Assembly (NCBI GenBank): GCA_001692895.1
Contig: KV748189.1
Coordinates: 1,496,432-1,560,431, forward strand
From: Cenococcum geophilum 1.58
Lineage: Eukaryota; Ascomycota; Dothideomycetes; Gloniales; Gloniaceae
Direction: 5' to 3'
Length of the DNA: 64,000 nucleotides
The position numbers and the translations under genes were made by a program. The notes beneath the pieces were generated by a model. That model had not been told where the DNA came from. It saw only the letters and a list, made by a program, of their open reading frames with translations, and did no database searches. Positions within the stretch are counted from its first letter, which is position 1; each line of letters begins with the position of its first letter. This document shows positions 32,760 to 46,399 of this stretch, piece by piece.

Positions 32760-34364
32760 CTAACCTTTATAGGTATATCTGCAAGGCAATCTCCGCCTAT
32801 AGATATATCAGTTCTAGTTTAGAAAACCCCTTTTACGGACTTATAACGCAAAGAGATTAACGGACTACTTAAAAAGGGCGTCTTTATAATTATAACGGAG
32901 AGAGACATTCCGCAAGGCGTCCGTATATTTAACTTACGCTTTATTAACAAAATTAAGCACCCTAGTACTAATAAAGCCTTTAAAAAGTCAAGGCTTATTA
33001 TATAAGCTTATAACAACTAGGGAAAGAACTTAGTCCTTATATAATTACCTATAATTTAACGGGTCAGTTAACGGATTATACTTATACTTACGCCTAGATT
33101 ACAGCAAATTAAACCCATAGCCCTTTACTTACGGGACATCTTATAAGCCTATATACAGTCCAATACCTACCTAAGTAGGGACATCTTTATATAACCACCC
33201 CACAAGCTTAACCTATAACTAGGAACAATTTTATAGGTTATAAAACCTCTTTATAGAGTACTAAAAGCCGGAAACCATTAGTTTAAAACATACTACTAGC
33301 ATTACGTTAGTAAACTCAAAATAGAACAATCGACCTATAACCCCTACCTCTTATACACCCTATTAAACGGCCTTAGTATTATTAAACTCTAAACCAATAA
33401 TACCCTCTTCCTAGTAGACTAAACCTTTACGGACGCTAAAAAAACGGAACTATAAAAGGTAAAGTTCTTAGCAAAGCTATAAGAGCAGTTAACTAAGCAA
33501 ACTCCAATTAAGTTTAATAGAGGCCTAATTATATAAAAGGGTAACCTAATTAAGCTAACTTAAAAACGCTAAGCTTAAAACCTAAAGCCCGTTATAGCAA
33601 AGCCTATAAACCTTACTAGCTCCTATAGAGAGACCTATAAGACTATAAATATAAAGGACTAATACGTTATATAGCGTATAAGAGGCGCCTATATTACTAC
33701 AGTCTGTCAACCCAAATCTACCTACAATTTATCCTTTACGGCCCAGGCAGTAGATCTATAAGAAGAAAATATTAAGCAGCTTAATAAGCGTATTTAGTAG
33801 CAAATTAACAATATAGTAAGGGGACTTACTTTCGTACTACTAGACTTAAGTTTCCTTAGCTTGCTAGTATTTATAAACGCCTCCTTTACTAATAATAGGG
33901 ACCTATTATCGCAAATCGGCTTTATAATTGTACTTACGGACTATAATTAGGACGCAAATATACTATACTAGTCTTTAATTAAGTATAAACAAGTAACCCA
34001 CAGTATACTAGCCTCTAAACTATATATACTAGCTCATAGCTTTAATATAGCAGCCGCAATTAAATTAACGGTCTAGAAGATTCTACAACTGGAGTAGTTA
34101 CCCCTAGTTTTATGCACTAATTTAAAGTCCCTCTATAACTGCCTAGTTAAACTAGGTACAACATAAAAGAAGAGGCTTATAGTTAACCTAATATGCTTAT
34201 ATTAGGCCGATAAACGACGTAAAATTACAGAGGTTAAATAGATTAGCGGCGGAAATAACCTAGTAGACGCTATAACTAAGGCAAAGCCGTATTAAGCCCT
34301 TAAAACCCTAATTAACATAAATAAGCTCAACCTAAAAGTTATAAAATAGGTAGAATGGGACTAA
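32760..34364 (+). pseudogene. Cop1 reverse transcriptase and RNase H remnant
   Basis: The reverse transcriptase starts near 32820 and shows RIFNLRFINKIKHPSTNKAF (near 32925), KSRLII, then LYLRDIL (32120+1000, near 33125) and IQSNTYLSRDIFI. The catalytic loop region reads TNNTLFLVD near 33393-33420, where members have two Asp residues, so it is probably dead. RNase H spans about 33870-34300 (VFINASFTNNRDLLSQIGF, LASKLYILAHSF, then KSLYNCLVKLGTT and NLVDAITKAKP). The terminal TAA is at 34362-34364, in frame with the rest. A non-coding tail of about 470 bp lies before the 3' LTR. Confidence 0.9.
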
Positions 34365-34832
34365 CGGAGTACCTATAGTACGCCTATAGCCTATTAAAAG
34401 GCCATATAGCTTATTATACGGCCTATTCTACGGACCATAAGCTATTAGGTAGAAAATGGTAGAAAGCTGTAATAGAACTTAGTGGACTTACGTAACCTGC
34501 TAAATTCTACTATATTTTGCCACGGTAGTTAAATCCACTAATTACGATTTTCTATGCTAGGCACGGAAAATCGCTATTAGCTCGCTTAGCACTAGCGTCT
34601 TAGCGGCCCTTAAGATCTAACTTACGGCTTGTCTACTGCCTGTTAAAAGGCTGTATAGTTTATTTTACGGACCGTAAGTAGAACTTACGGCTAGCTTAGG
34701 GCACTATTTAGAAGGCAGCCTAGACGGCACCTTAGGGGAGATTTCCTATATATTTTCCTTTATGTTTTATAGTTTTATTAAAGCAATTACGGAGGCTACA
34801 TATAGGTGGTTTTATTTTTTAAGTACTGCTAG

Positions 34833-35103
34833 TATATAATTACAGCACCTGTTATACCAACCGCGTGCTTACGCGTTCGGTACACTAGGTACGCGTTTAC
34901 GCGTTTAGTACACCAACTACTCGCTTACGCGTCTAGTGCACTTATAAAGCACTAACTAATTAGGGGGGAGGTGCATCAGTATATAAACTATATAGTCTAC
35001 TTTATATAATTAACAGTTACCATTATCCAAAAGAGCATACGATACTATATATATTTCGTGCCCCTAGATCTAACTCACTTATGCTATTAAATTGGTACAA
35101 ACA
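34833..35103 (+). repeat. Cop1 3' LTR (271 bp)
   Basis: It is equal in length to the 5' LTR and differs at scattered C/T and G/A sites. It contains the same four ACGCGT sites and ends GGTACAAACA directly before the second ggctc. Confidence 0.95.
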
Positions 35104-35108
35104 GGCTC

Positions 35109-35734
35109 CTTCCTCTTCGTAGGCGCAACGTCGTGCTTACACTATTGCTGCGATATTATCTCTTAGTAAGATTATACCGTCTCCATATTCTCGCTATTTA
35201 AAAAAGGGGTTAGTTTATATTACGTTAGCGAGTCTATCTTCGCGATAACCGTTTTCTTATTTAGAGTGCACTAAAGCAAATATTTATTCGTCCTATAACG
35301 TTCGCTCTATCTCTAATACTAAATATACGTAACTTATTACTTTTAATAGTCGTCTAGTTCCTTAACTAATTTATCTTAGGGTTTTATATTTAATCTATTA
35401 CTACGTAGCTAAATAGTAAACTATCTTAAGCTCTTACTAAGTTAGAATATTCTTATAATATAGAGTAAAAGGCCCTTAAAGCCTATATTGTGGCGTCTGC
35501 TTAGTTACTCCGTCTTAAAAAGGTTTATAAAAAGGGTTATTTTAAGGAGTAGAAACTTATAAAATAAGGTTTATAGAAACTTAGCGATAAAAAAATTAAT
35601 TCTTTTCTAACTAAGAAGGAAATAGATCTAAGTAATTCGGCAACTACTCTTTTTAGGTCCCTCTTAAGTAACTTATTCTTTAGTAATTCTTTTTTATTAA
35701 TGCTACTTAACTTAATCTCTTCTAATACTCCTAT
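35109..35734 (-). pseudogene. Gyp1-d ORF3, main part
   Basis: This is the minus-strand continuation of Gyp1-d ORF3 right of Cop1. It opens at the ATA at 35734 (homologous to 25017 in Gyp1-c), shows the KEELLKNKLP-like first block and, further left, the YREDRLANVI and TNPFFK segments of the second block. It is cut by Cop1 at 35108. Function unknown; presence in all six-copy comparisons that reach this region supports a real family frame. Confidence 0.5.
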
Positions 35735-38700
35735 ACCTTTCTTATAGCGTTCTTTAAATTCTTTAGTAGTTTTTAGGTAGTCTTATTATAGCCTATCTAC
35801 TTTCCCTTATACTATATTTTATTATCTATATCCTTATAACTAACGATCTTTAAAACTTACTATTTATCTTCTTCCTATCCTCTATATATATCTGCCTTAT
35901 AAACTAGTGGCTTAATATTTCTATATACTAGTTCTAGCATTATAATATACTATATAGAATAGATCTTTATTCTAGCTAGTAGGTTTAACTTAAATATAAC
36001 TAGTAAAATCCTTTATATAATTTTAAAAGGTCTTAGTTTAATATAGTCTAACTTCTTACTTAGTTATTAACTGTTAAAATTTTTATATAGTAGCCATACT
36101 TTATCTCCCTCCTTAAGATCTAGTCCCTTAGATCTCTTAGTATTATAGTACTTTTTTTATTCTTTTTTATACTTTCTTTACTAATTCTATAAGGTCTGCA
36201 TAAAGATTTATTAATATCTTTATTCTTTCTTTAGCTGTGCTACTTATTTTCTTTACTTATTATAGTAATAACGATATTCTTAGCTCGTACCTATAATTCG
36301 CCTTAAATAGTAATATACCTATTCCTTCCTATAGTGTTATATTATATATAAACTATATAACTAGTAATAATAATACCTAATTATTCTATATATAATTAAC
36401 ATAATATCTTAGATACTGCTCTAGTGTTTAATTTAATCTTTCTATTTAACCGTCTGTCTGCGGATAATATACGGTAAAAGTTACTACTTAAACTCTTTGC
36501 TCTACTAAGAATACCTTCTAAAATACTACTATAAATCTTAAATCTCTATTTAATATAATCTTACTTAGTGCTCCATATCTTATAAATACTTCTTTAATAT
36601 AGATTCTAGCAATATCCTCCGCTAATATCTCTTTTATACATGCTATAAAGTAGCCCCATTTAATTAACTTATCTACTATTACTAAGATTATATTGTAATC
36701 TTATCTAGTAATAGGATCTTTTAATTTTAGCAACTTAATAATAAAGTCCTATAATATGACCTCCTATAGTCATTCTAGTATTTTAATAGGTTATAGCCCT
36801 CTATACAGCTTATGCCTTATTAGTTTATTCCTTTAGCAATTCTAGATATTCCTTTATTACTTTTTTTATAATATTCTAAATCCCGTTAATAATATATTTT
36901 TCTTAAAGTCTTAACACTAAGCCTATTACTTTATTATATCGTTAAGTTATTCCCTTATAAAAATCTTCTATAAAATACTCTGCTATACTTCTTAGGATAT
37001 ACTTCGCTTCTCTATACTTATACAATATCTCTTCCTTTAGATACTCTAACTATTCTTTTAGTTATACTTTAAAGATTCTTTATGCCTAAAAGCTCTTTAG
37101 TATCTTATAGACTCTTCCTAGTTTATTATCCTTTTAAATTGCTGCTAGCTTAGGGTAATTATATCTAATTAACCTATTACTATCTTTACGTAGTATTACT
37201 CCTAATAGTTTTTTATTATCCTATAGTTTAGCTTTTCTGCTAAGTGCATCTACTCTTATATTCTTAGTTCCTTTAGTGTACTAAATCTTAAAATAGTATT
37301 CTATAAGCATCTCTACCTATCTAACTTATCTCTAGTTAAGTTCTTTTATTATTAGGAACCCTATTAGGTTTTTATAATCCGTTTTAACTATAAATAGTTT
37401 CTCTATACCTTATAAGAATACTCTCTATTCCTTAAGTACTATAACTATACCTAATAACTCCTTATTATAGACATTATAGTTTAACTTTAGTAGTGTTATT
37501 TTCCTACTATAATATGCTACTAGGTGCTATATATCCTTATACTTCTATAGTAAGTATGCTCCTAATATATAGTCTAATACGTCCGTTTCTACAACTGTGT
37601 TTAATCCTAGTTAATAAATCTTAAGGATTAGCTCCTAGGTAAATAACTCCTTAAAGTTCCTTAAATAACTTTCTTTATTTATCTCCCTATACCTATAGTT
37701 CCTCTTTCTTTATAAGTCTAGTAAATAGTTTAATATTCTTTAACTACTATACTATAAACCTTCTGTAGTAGTTATAAAACCCTAAGAATAACCTTAACTA
37801 TATTATATTCTCTAGTTCTTACTAACTTACTATAGCTTTAATCTTCTTTAGGTCTATACTAATATAACCTAATTTAATAATAAATCTAACGAAATTAGTT
37901 TTCCTTATAAAGAACTCGTATTTTTTAATTGCTACTAGTATCTATTCTTTTTATAGTCTCTTTAAAACCCATTTAATATATTCCCCATATTCTTCCTTAG
38001 TTATTAAGTAGATAATATTATTATTAAGATATACTATAATAAACTTATTAAGGTATTCTCTTAATACACTATTAATCCTTTTCTAAATTATTATAGGTGC
38101 ATTTATTAATTTAAATTATATAACTAATAGTTTATATAGTCCTTTTCTTAACCTAAAGGCTGCTTTTTATTTATTGCCTTTCTTAATTCTAATCTAATAG
38201 TACGCTTATCTTAGATCTATCTTTATAAAGATTTACGTATTACTTATCTAGTCTTAGATTTCGCTAATTAAGGGTAAAGGATACCTATCCTTTTAAGTAA
38301 TACTATTTAACTATTTATAGTTAATATATAACCTAAGTTTTCTATTCTTCTTTAATACGAATAGTACTGGATAACCTACTAATAACTGTAATAGTTTAAT
38401 ATATCCCTTTTATAAGTTTTCTTAGATAAACTCTTTAAGTGCACTTGCCTTCTCCTAAGTAAGCTTATAAGTTAGAAAGAACCTTAAACTTATTCCTAGT
38501 TCTAACTCTATTTTATAGTCCTATACTATATAATCTACTAGCTTTTTACTTTTTAGGCTCTATAGTTTCTTACTATACTTATAGTATCTTTTTAGTATAT
38601 AACTTAAGCTTTACTTAGTCTCTTCGTATATTACTCTAACTTAATACTATACTAACTTAATTTGCTATCGCATCTTACGTTATTAAGTATCCCTAATATT

Positions 38701-38995
38701 AACCTATCCTATAATCCAATTAATCCTTAGATTATATTTCTATAACTAAGGTATCCTTAATACTGCCTTATCCTATCCTAATAGTAGGATATTAAAAGAC
38801 ATCTTAATTTATCTTCCTTTAATGGCTATCTAAATAGGTCCTATTTTAAAATTAATAATCCCTCCTCTATAAGTTATTAGATCTCCTAAAATTATAACTA
38901 ATAGGTAAGATTGTTCCTTCTATCTATAAGGTAACCCTATTCTCTTAACTATTACTACTAAGATATAGTTCCGCGTTGCTCTACTATCTATTAGT
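35735..38995 (-). pseudogene. Gyp1-d pol remnant (protease to chromodomain)
   Basis: Right to left: protease active site near 38994-38975 (LIDSRATR), reverse transcriptase about 38425-37820, RNase H about 37600-37230, integrase about 37090-36120, chromodomain about 35880-35735. The reverse transcriptase catalytic loop reads YLNN (near 38030), with both Asp residues lost. In the integrase the Trp of KLIKWGYF (near 36660) survives. TAG/TAA codons are frequent. It aligns end to end with Gyp1-a pol. Confidence 0.85.
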
Positions 38996-39699
38996 GCTTT
39001 AAGTATTTAATCTTACCACTTAATTTATAAATTTAGGTATTATCCTTAAATTCCTTTAAGGGTCTAAGGCTCTATTACTAGCTCCCTCTAGTTTTATAGG
39101 CCTCCACTTTTTCTAACTATTAGCTACTTAATCCTATTATACTTAATATCTAGTTTATTTTTTATCTTTAATATATTATAAATACGTATTCTCTAGGCAT
39201 TTCTACTACTATTATCTATTTAAGCATTCTTCCGTAAGGAATCTTNCTAGTTAAAGTATTAANTNTCCTNNCTCTTAAACTTNTANTAGATNCTAGCTNT
39301 NTATATACTTAGTATTTCTATACTATTGCTTATTTAGCGCCTAATATATCCTTATAGGGTATTTCCAATTCTTTTTCTTTAGGTTTTTATATATCTTATA
39401 TATATTATTCACGCATATAATCTATAATAGCGTATAGTACACTAGGTGCTTTAGGTTAACTCTTAACTCATCCTTATTTTTAAGTTTAAACCTTTACCAT
39501 ATTAATCTAAACGCTATAACTTTATTCGCGGGTATTAAGATACGCCTCTCGCTTCTTTAGTCCTTTAATTATTCCTTTAGATTCTTTAATATTATAATTA
39601 AAGCTCCTTTAATATAAGTTTTAGCCTTCTCTATAATTAGGTAGTCCTAGATAACTTGTTTATCTAACTATATATAGAAATCTTCTCACTTATTATTAT

Positions 39700-41953
39700 A
39701 TTATTGCCTATACTACTTTTAGTATAGCTGCTAAAGTATATACAGCTTATCCGTAAGGAAGTATCTTCTTATTACTACGTTATAACAGCCCTTTATATAT
39801 TATTTTTTAAACTTAATAGGGATCCCTAAATCCTCTTTATTTTCTAATTCAGTAAGCTACTTAGCTCTTAGTATACCCGCTCTAGGCCTATTAGTAATTC
39901 TTTATACTAGTACTCTATCCTTTTTACGTCCTAATATGCTAGATCTTTTATCTAGTTTCTATTCTTGCTATATAATAATTCTTCGTCTAAATTCTTCTAT
40001 AGTTTCTTTTGGTTTGCGTCTTATAGATAAATTTTTAAAGCCTTCTTACTTCTTAATCTTAGTATCGGCGTATTAATCCTATTACTGGATTCTATTCGCA
40101 ATTTCCTTAATAGTCCTTATTTATTTCTAGAAATCTTAGTCCTATAGAATTCTTAGTCCTAAACTTACTTCTATCTTAAGCTTTACTCTAGCCTTAGTTT
40201 AACTAGGCTTTACTAGTATTCTTATCTTATCTTAAGAGTCTTAAATCTTACTTACTTTGTCTTAAGAGTCTTATATTCTTAGGAAACTTCGTCCTAAGCT
40301 TATTTATATATTACTAAACTAAGCCGTTACTCTGCTTTATTAATTATCGTCTATTATAGGTCCTTAAGCTTACCTCATTTCGTCTTAAGAATCTTAGTCG
40401 TCTTATATCTTGTCTTAAAAATCTTAAGCTTTTGGCCTTTTGCCTTTATTAAGTGCCGAAGTGGTTTACTATCTTACTTCTCTTACGTCTTATAAAGCAA
40501 TAAATATTGTGTCTAGTGGGGTCTTAATCCTAACTAATATTCCCTATTCGATAGTGGAATTATCTTTTACCTCTTATATAATATCTCTAAGGTCTATATA
40601 CTCTTAGTAAGCTACTTTTATTACCTTATCGTCACGGAATGTTTTACCTATATTAAACTTATTGTCCATAATATCTAATCTACGAACTAGTTTATTAGTT
40701 CCTCTAAACTTTACTAAGTTTAGCTCCTATAGCTAATAGCTTACGCTATATTTAGCGTCCTTATAAATTTAGTATATGTTATTATAATAAAACGCAAAAC
40801 TATGAATTAAACATTCTTTTATTCCTTATAGTATACTATTATCCCTTTATATATATATATCTTCTACTAGTTTTATTTCTTTTACTATATAGTAACTCTA
40901 ACTACTCTTATAGTCTTTAACGTAGTAACCCTATTTTTCGTAATTTATATAAGCTCCTTTTTTAAACCATTTTTCCTGCTATAAAGTCCGCCTAAATATC
41001 TTCTACTGCTAAGATCCCTAGTTTAGCCTCTGCTCCTTAGACCTTTAATTACTTAATTCTTATTCTTTAGGTTTCTATAGTCGTCTATTCTATTTTTTAT
41101 TTTCTTTAATACTACTTAGGTCTATTAGCTCTGCGCTATACTATAGTTTTTAATTTTAACTTTATTATTATGTGCCCTGCGCCTTATATAACTATAGAAC
41201 TTTATCCTAACCCTTCTTAGTCTACTCTCTTTAGTAGATCCTATTATCGATCTTAATTACTTAATTAATTAAATTCTTAAGAGTGTCCGCATCTTTTATT
41301 AGAATAATTATATCCTAAACTTTTACCTTAAGTCCCTGTTTATACTATACTATAAGCGCCTTATTATTCTATTTAACCTACATTACTAATATTTAAAACT
41401 ACGTCATATACTTAATTGCTAAAGTTCTCTATACTAGGTTTTAAAGTTTTCTTTCCACTAGTATAGTTACCTCTAGGTCTCCGAATATCTATATTAACCA
41501 TTCTATAAACCTATTTTAACTTAAAAACATATACTAGACCTCCTAGTTAGTAGTTGTTATACTATATTCTTATATTTCCGTAAGGTAAGGTTTAAACTAC
41601 TTAAGTACTCTTCCCGTCAAGAATAATCCTGCGTAAGCAACTTAATCCATAGGCGTTTCTAGTTTAACTCCCTCTTATACAACCTTAAAGTGCATTTATA
41701 TAAGGAATCCCTTAAGCTTTAACTTTTCTTCTAAAAATCGCTTAATTAAGGGTAACTTAACCTTAGCTGCTCTGATCCTACTAATCCTATCTTTAAGTAT
41801 CTTATTATTTTCTATTAATTAATTAACTATTTCCTATAACTGTCTAACGGTAACTAGCTAAGAGTTAGTATCTTTTGCTATACTAGTATTATTACCTAAT
41901 CTTAATATAGTTGCTGCCGTTAACGGCGTTGTGGCTAGTGCTTTTAGTAGCAT
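39700..41953 (-). pseudogene. Gyp1-d gag remnant
   Basis: It starts at a preserved ATG (41953-41951), reading MLLKALATTPLTAATI, a variant of the Gyp1 gag start. Gag core and a Tyr-substituted zinc knuckle (near 40950) follow leftward, then the DSxDE-type repeats near 40220-40450. Ambiguous bases at 39246-39301 lie left of it in the gag/pol transition. No intact product. Confidence 0.78.
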
Positions 41954-41992
41954 ATTATTTGACTTCTTTTACTATAACCTTAGTAGTAAATG

Positions 41993-42411
41993 TATAACGA
42001 AGCCTTATAGTAGGTACTACGGTAAACTTATTAGTAGGCTAGGTATATAGGTGTAGAATAGTTAATAATATAATAATAACTAGTAGAGTGGTTGCCTAAT
42101 AGATTAACTCTAATTATATTCTAAGATTCACTACAAAGAAGAGAACTATCTAGGTAGGAACTATAGTCCTTTAAATACACAACCGTACTCCTAAGAAATC
42201 CCCTTTATACGTATAATACGTATTATATATATTGTACGTACGTTCCCTTTATACACTGCATATATCTTATACAATGTTATATAACCTTAGTTACTATTCC
42301 TTATTATATAGCTCTATCGGTTCTATTCTGGACCGTACCTAAATTAACTAACTAGCTTCTTTTAACTCCTCTCCTAGTAGTTATAATATTGTACTTAAAG
42401 CGTCCATAACA
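41993..42411 (-). repeat. Gyp1-d 5' LTR (419 bp)
   Basis: Ends on + read TATAACGAAGCC and GTCCATAACA; the TSD ctcta follows at 42412-42416. The centre has ACGTATAATACGTAT-type palindromes (near 42218-42243). Confidence 0.93.
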
Positions 42412-42416
42412 CTCTA

Positions 42417-45400
42417 TTCCTTAAGTGCTATAATTATACCTAACAACTCTTTATTATAGACGTTATAATTTAACTCTAGTAGTGTTATCTTCCTACTATT
42501 GTATGCTACTAGATGCTATATATCCTTATACTTCTATAGTAAGTATACTCCTAGTATATAGTTTAATACGTTTGTTTCTATAACCGTATCTAGCCCTAAT
42601 TAGTAGATCTTAAGGATTAGCTCCTAGGTAAACAGTTCCTTAAGTTCTTTAAATAGTTTTCTTTATTTATCTCCCTACGCCTATAGTTTCTCTTTCTCTA
42701 TAAGCCTAGTAAAAGGTTTAATATTATTTAACTATTATACTATAAACCTTTAGTAGTAGTTATAAAACCCTAAGAATAACCTTAACTGTATTATGTTCTC
42801 TAGTTCTTGCTAACTTACTATAGCTTTAATTTTCTTTAGGTCCATACTAATATAACTTAATTTAATAATAAATTTAACGAAATTAGTCTTCTTTATAAAG
42901 AACTCGTATTTTTTAATTACTACTAGCATCTATTCTTCCTATAGTCTCTTTAAGACCTATTTAACATATTCCCCGTGTTCTTCTTTAGTTATTAAGTAGA
43001 TAATAATATCGTTAAGGTATACTATAATAAACTTATTAAGGTGTTCTCCTAATACACTATTAATCCTTTTCTAAAATATTACGGGTGTATTTATTAATCT
43101 AAATTGTATAACTAATAGTTTATATAGTCCTTCTCTTAACCTAAAGGCTGCCTTCTATTTATTACCTTCCTTAATTCTAATTTAATAGTACGCCTATCTT
43201 AGATCTATCTTTATAAAGATTTGCGTATTACCTATCCAGTCTTAAATTTCGCTAATTAAGGGTAAAGGATACCTATCCTTCCGCGTAATACTATTTAACT
43301 ATTTATAGTTAATATATAACCTAAGTTTTCCATTCTTCTTTAGTATAAACAGTACTAAATAACCTACTAATAACTACGATGGCCTAATATATCCTTTTAG
43401 TAAATTTTCTTAGATAAACTCTTTAAGTGCGCTTACCTTCTCTTAAGTAAGCTTATAGGTTAAAAAGAACCTTAAACTTATTCCTAGTTCTAACTCTATT
43501 TTATAATCCTACGCTATATAATCTACTAGCTTTTTACTTTCTAGGCTCTATAGTTTCTTACTATACTTATAGTATCTCTTTAGTATATAACTTAAGCTTT
43601 ACTTAGTCTCTTTATATATTACTCCAACTTAATACTATACTAACTTAGTTTACTATCGCATTTTACGGCATTAAGTATCTTTAATATTAACCTATTCTAT
43701 AATCTAATTAATTTTTAAATTATATTCTTATAACTAAGGCATTTCTAATACTGCCTTATCCCGTTCTAATAGTAAGATATTAAAAAATATCTTAATCCGT
43801 CTTCCTTTAATAGTTATCTAAACAGGTCCTATTTTAAGATTAATAATCCCTCCTTTATAGGCTATTAGATCTCCTAAAATTATAACTAATAAATAAGGTT
43901 GTTCCTTCTATCTATAAGGTAATCCTATTTTTTTTAACTACCGCTAATAAAATATAGTTCCGCGTTGCTCTACTATCTATTAATACTTTAAACTTTTAAT
44001 CTTACTATTTAATCTATAGATTTAGGTGTTGTTCTTAAATTCCTTTAAGGGTCTAAGGCTCTACTACTAGCTCCCTTTGGTCCTATAGGCCTCTACTTTT
44101 CCTAATTATTAGCTGCTTAATTCTATTATACTTAGCTTATTTTTTTTTAGCTAATACCTAGTTTATTTCTTATCTTTAATATACTATAAATATATATTTT
44201 CTAAACATTCCTACCACTATTATCTATTTAAGCATTCTTTTATAAGGAATCTTCCTAGCTAAAGTATTAAATCTCCTTCCTTTTAAACTTCTATTGGATG
44301 CTAGCTATATATATACTTAGTATTTTTATACTATTACTTATCTGGCGCCTAATATATCCTTATATAATATTTCTAATTCTTTTCTTTTAGGTTTCTATGT
44401 ATTTTATATATATTATCCATATATATAATCCATAATAGTATATAGTATACTAGGTGCTTTAGGTTAACTCTTAACTTGTTTTTATCTTTAAGTTTAAACC
44501 TTTATTATATTAATCTAAACGTTATAACTTTATTCGCTAGTCCTAAGATATATCTTTTACTTCTCTAGTCCTCTAATTATTCCTCTAGATCCTTTAATAT
44601 TATAATTAAGGCTCCTTTAATATAAGTTATAGCCTTCTCTATAATTAGGTGGTCCTAAATAACTTATTTATCCAACTACATATAGAAATCTTCCCACTTA
44701 TTATTATATCGTTATCTATACTACTTTTAATACAGCTGCTAGAGTATATACGGCTTATCCGTAAGGAAGTATCTTTTTATTATTATATTATAATAGCCCT
44801 TTATATATTATTTTTTAAATCTAATAAAAATCCCTAGATCCTCTTCATTTTCTAATTTAGTAAGCTACTTAGCTCTTAGTATGCCTACCTTAAGCCTATT
44901 AGTAATTCTTTATATAGGTACTTTATCCTTTATACGGCTTAGTATGCTAGATCTCTTATCTAGTTTCTATTTTTACTATACAATAATTCTTTATCTAAAT
45001 TCTTTTATAGTTTTTAGTTTGCGTCTTATAAATAGATCCTTAAAGTCTTCTTACTTTTTAATCTTAGTATTAGCGTGTTAATCCTATTACTAAATTCTAT
45101 TCGCAATTTCCTTAGTAGTCCTTATTTATTTCTAGAAATTTTAGTCCTATAGAATTCTTAATCCTAAGCTTACTTTTATCTTAAGCTTTACTCCAGCCTT
45201 AGTTTAACTAGGCTTTACTAGTATTCTTATCTTATCTTAAGAGTCTTAAATCTCACTTATCTTATCTTAAGAATCTTATATCCTTAGGAAACTTTATCCT
45301 AAGCTTATTTATATGCTACTAAACTAAGCTATTACTTTACTTTATTAGTTATTGTCCGTTATAGGTCCTAAAGCTTACCTTATCTTATTTTAAAAATCTT

Positions 45401-45842
45401 AGTCGTCTTATATCTCGTCATAAAAATCTTAAGCTTTTAGCCTTTTACCTTTATTAAGTGCTAAAGTAGTTCGCTATTCTACTTCTTTTACGTCTTATAA
45501 AGTAATAGACATTATGCCTAGTGGGGTCTTAATCCCTACTAATATTCCCTATTTTATAGTGGAATTATTCTCTACCTCTTATATAATATCTCTAAGGTCT
45601 ATATACTCTCAGTAAGCTACTTTTATTACCTTATTATTATAGAATATTTCGCCTATATTAAATTTATTATCCTTAATATCCAATTTATAAACTAGTTTAT
45701 TAGTTTCTTTAAACTCTAATAATTTTAGCTCCTACGGCCAATAGCTTACGCCATACTTAGCGTCTTTATAAATTTAATATACGTTATTATAACAAAACGC
45801 AAAACTATTAATTAAATATTCTTTTATTCCTTATAGTACACT
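42417..45842 (-). pseudogene. Gyp1-b piece: gag end, protease, reverse transcriptase, RNase H start
   Basis: This is Gyp1-b between Gyp1-d and Gyp3, minus strand. Right to left: the gag C-terminal half (45842 to about 44250, including DSxDE-type repeats near 45200-45440), protease (active site near 43985), reverse transcriptase (about 43420-42820, catalytic loop YLND near 43018-43007) and the first part of RNase H (about 42600-42417). The break at 42417 is in the RNase H and matches position 6258 of Gyp1-a. Open stretches on the opposite strand (44649-44837 and 44881-45081) are antisense shadows. Confidence 0.85.
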
Positions 45843-46059
45843 TATAAGGGATATTATTGCGGACACCTTAGGTTGCCCTTAGGACAACCCCTAGACGCCC
45901 CTTAGATAGTCACTAGTTATATACTAGAGGCACATGCCCGTAGTATATAGTCTCCACAATCCCAAAGGCCTTACCTCCTTAAGGATTCGTCTCTCTTACC
46001 AATCTATCCTATTCCACAATCGTGTCCTTATAGCCCCCTATTTATAAAATCCCCTTACA
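45843..46059 (+). repeat. Gyp3 5' LTR (217 bp)
   Basis: It starts TATAAGGGATATTATTGCGG (from TGTAAGGG) and ends CCCCTTACA, giving TGTAAGGG/CCCTTACA inverted ends. The partner and the solo LTR at 17162 confirm the limits. Confidence 0.95.
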
Positions 46060-46399
46060 TTTAAATCCTTCCTACTTTTTTTTAAAAGGGTAGTCGGCTT
46101 TAAGGACCAGATTATTTATTTACATCTTTTATTTACAGCCGCTATCCTCTTTTAAAATCTCGCAATAACCTAAACGGAAACTCCACGGATACCTTATAGA
46201 AAGCCGTCACGCAAAGGCAAAAAGGTCCCTTTAACAGCGAGAGATTGCGACAATATAACCCTCTGGGCAAGACGGCCAAATAAGCCCTAATACCTAAATA
46301 CTCTAGGAGCTCGAAGACTCTTACACACCTACGGTTACTAGCAACGCTAAGGAAAATATAGATACCCTTTATAACAGTCGCAACACTGCTAAAAAGCAG

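Larger units (their letters stand above)
28660..35103 (+). mobile_element. Cop1, full-length Ty1/copia retrotransposon inserted in Gyp1-d
   Basis: This complete element of 6444 bp has LTRs 28660-28930 and 34833-35103, both exactly 271 bp, and a perfect TSD ggctc (28655-28659 and 35104-35108). Domain order is gag, protease, integrase, reverse transcriptase, RNase H, which defines the copia type. One frame runs from the gag zinc knuckle to the terminal stop (checked at 30732, 30987 and 34362). It is RIP-mutated but retains more CpA than the gypsy elements. It is the innermost element of the nest and hence among the youngest. Confidence 0.95.
28120..42411 (-). mobile_element. Gyp1-d, full-length Ty3/gypsy chromovirus in Gyp1-b, split by Cop1
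   Basis: LTRs lie at 28120-28538 (3') and 41993-42411 (5'), both 419 bp. The left flank is cttta (28115-28119) and the right flank ctcta (42412-42416), a TSD with one C to T change. Own sequence without Cop1 is about 7.84 kb. It is inserted in the RNase H part of Gyp1-b in the same orientation as its host. Cop1 entered its ORF3 (TSD ggctc). The gag start is an ATG at 41953-41951. Ambiguous bases occur at 39246-39301. Confidence 0.94.

Noticed and set aside
44649..45081. Two plus-strand open stretches with hydrophobic content, membrane-protein-like
   Set aside because: They are antisense to gag/pol of minus-strand Gyp1-b; hydrophobicity comes from AT-rich codons.
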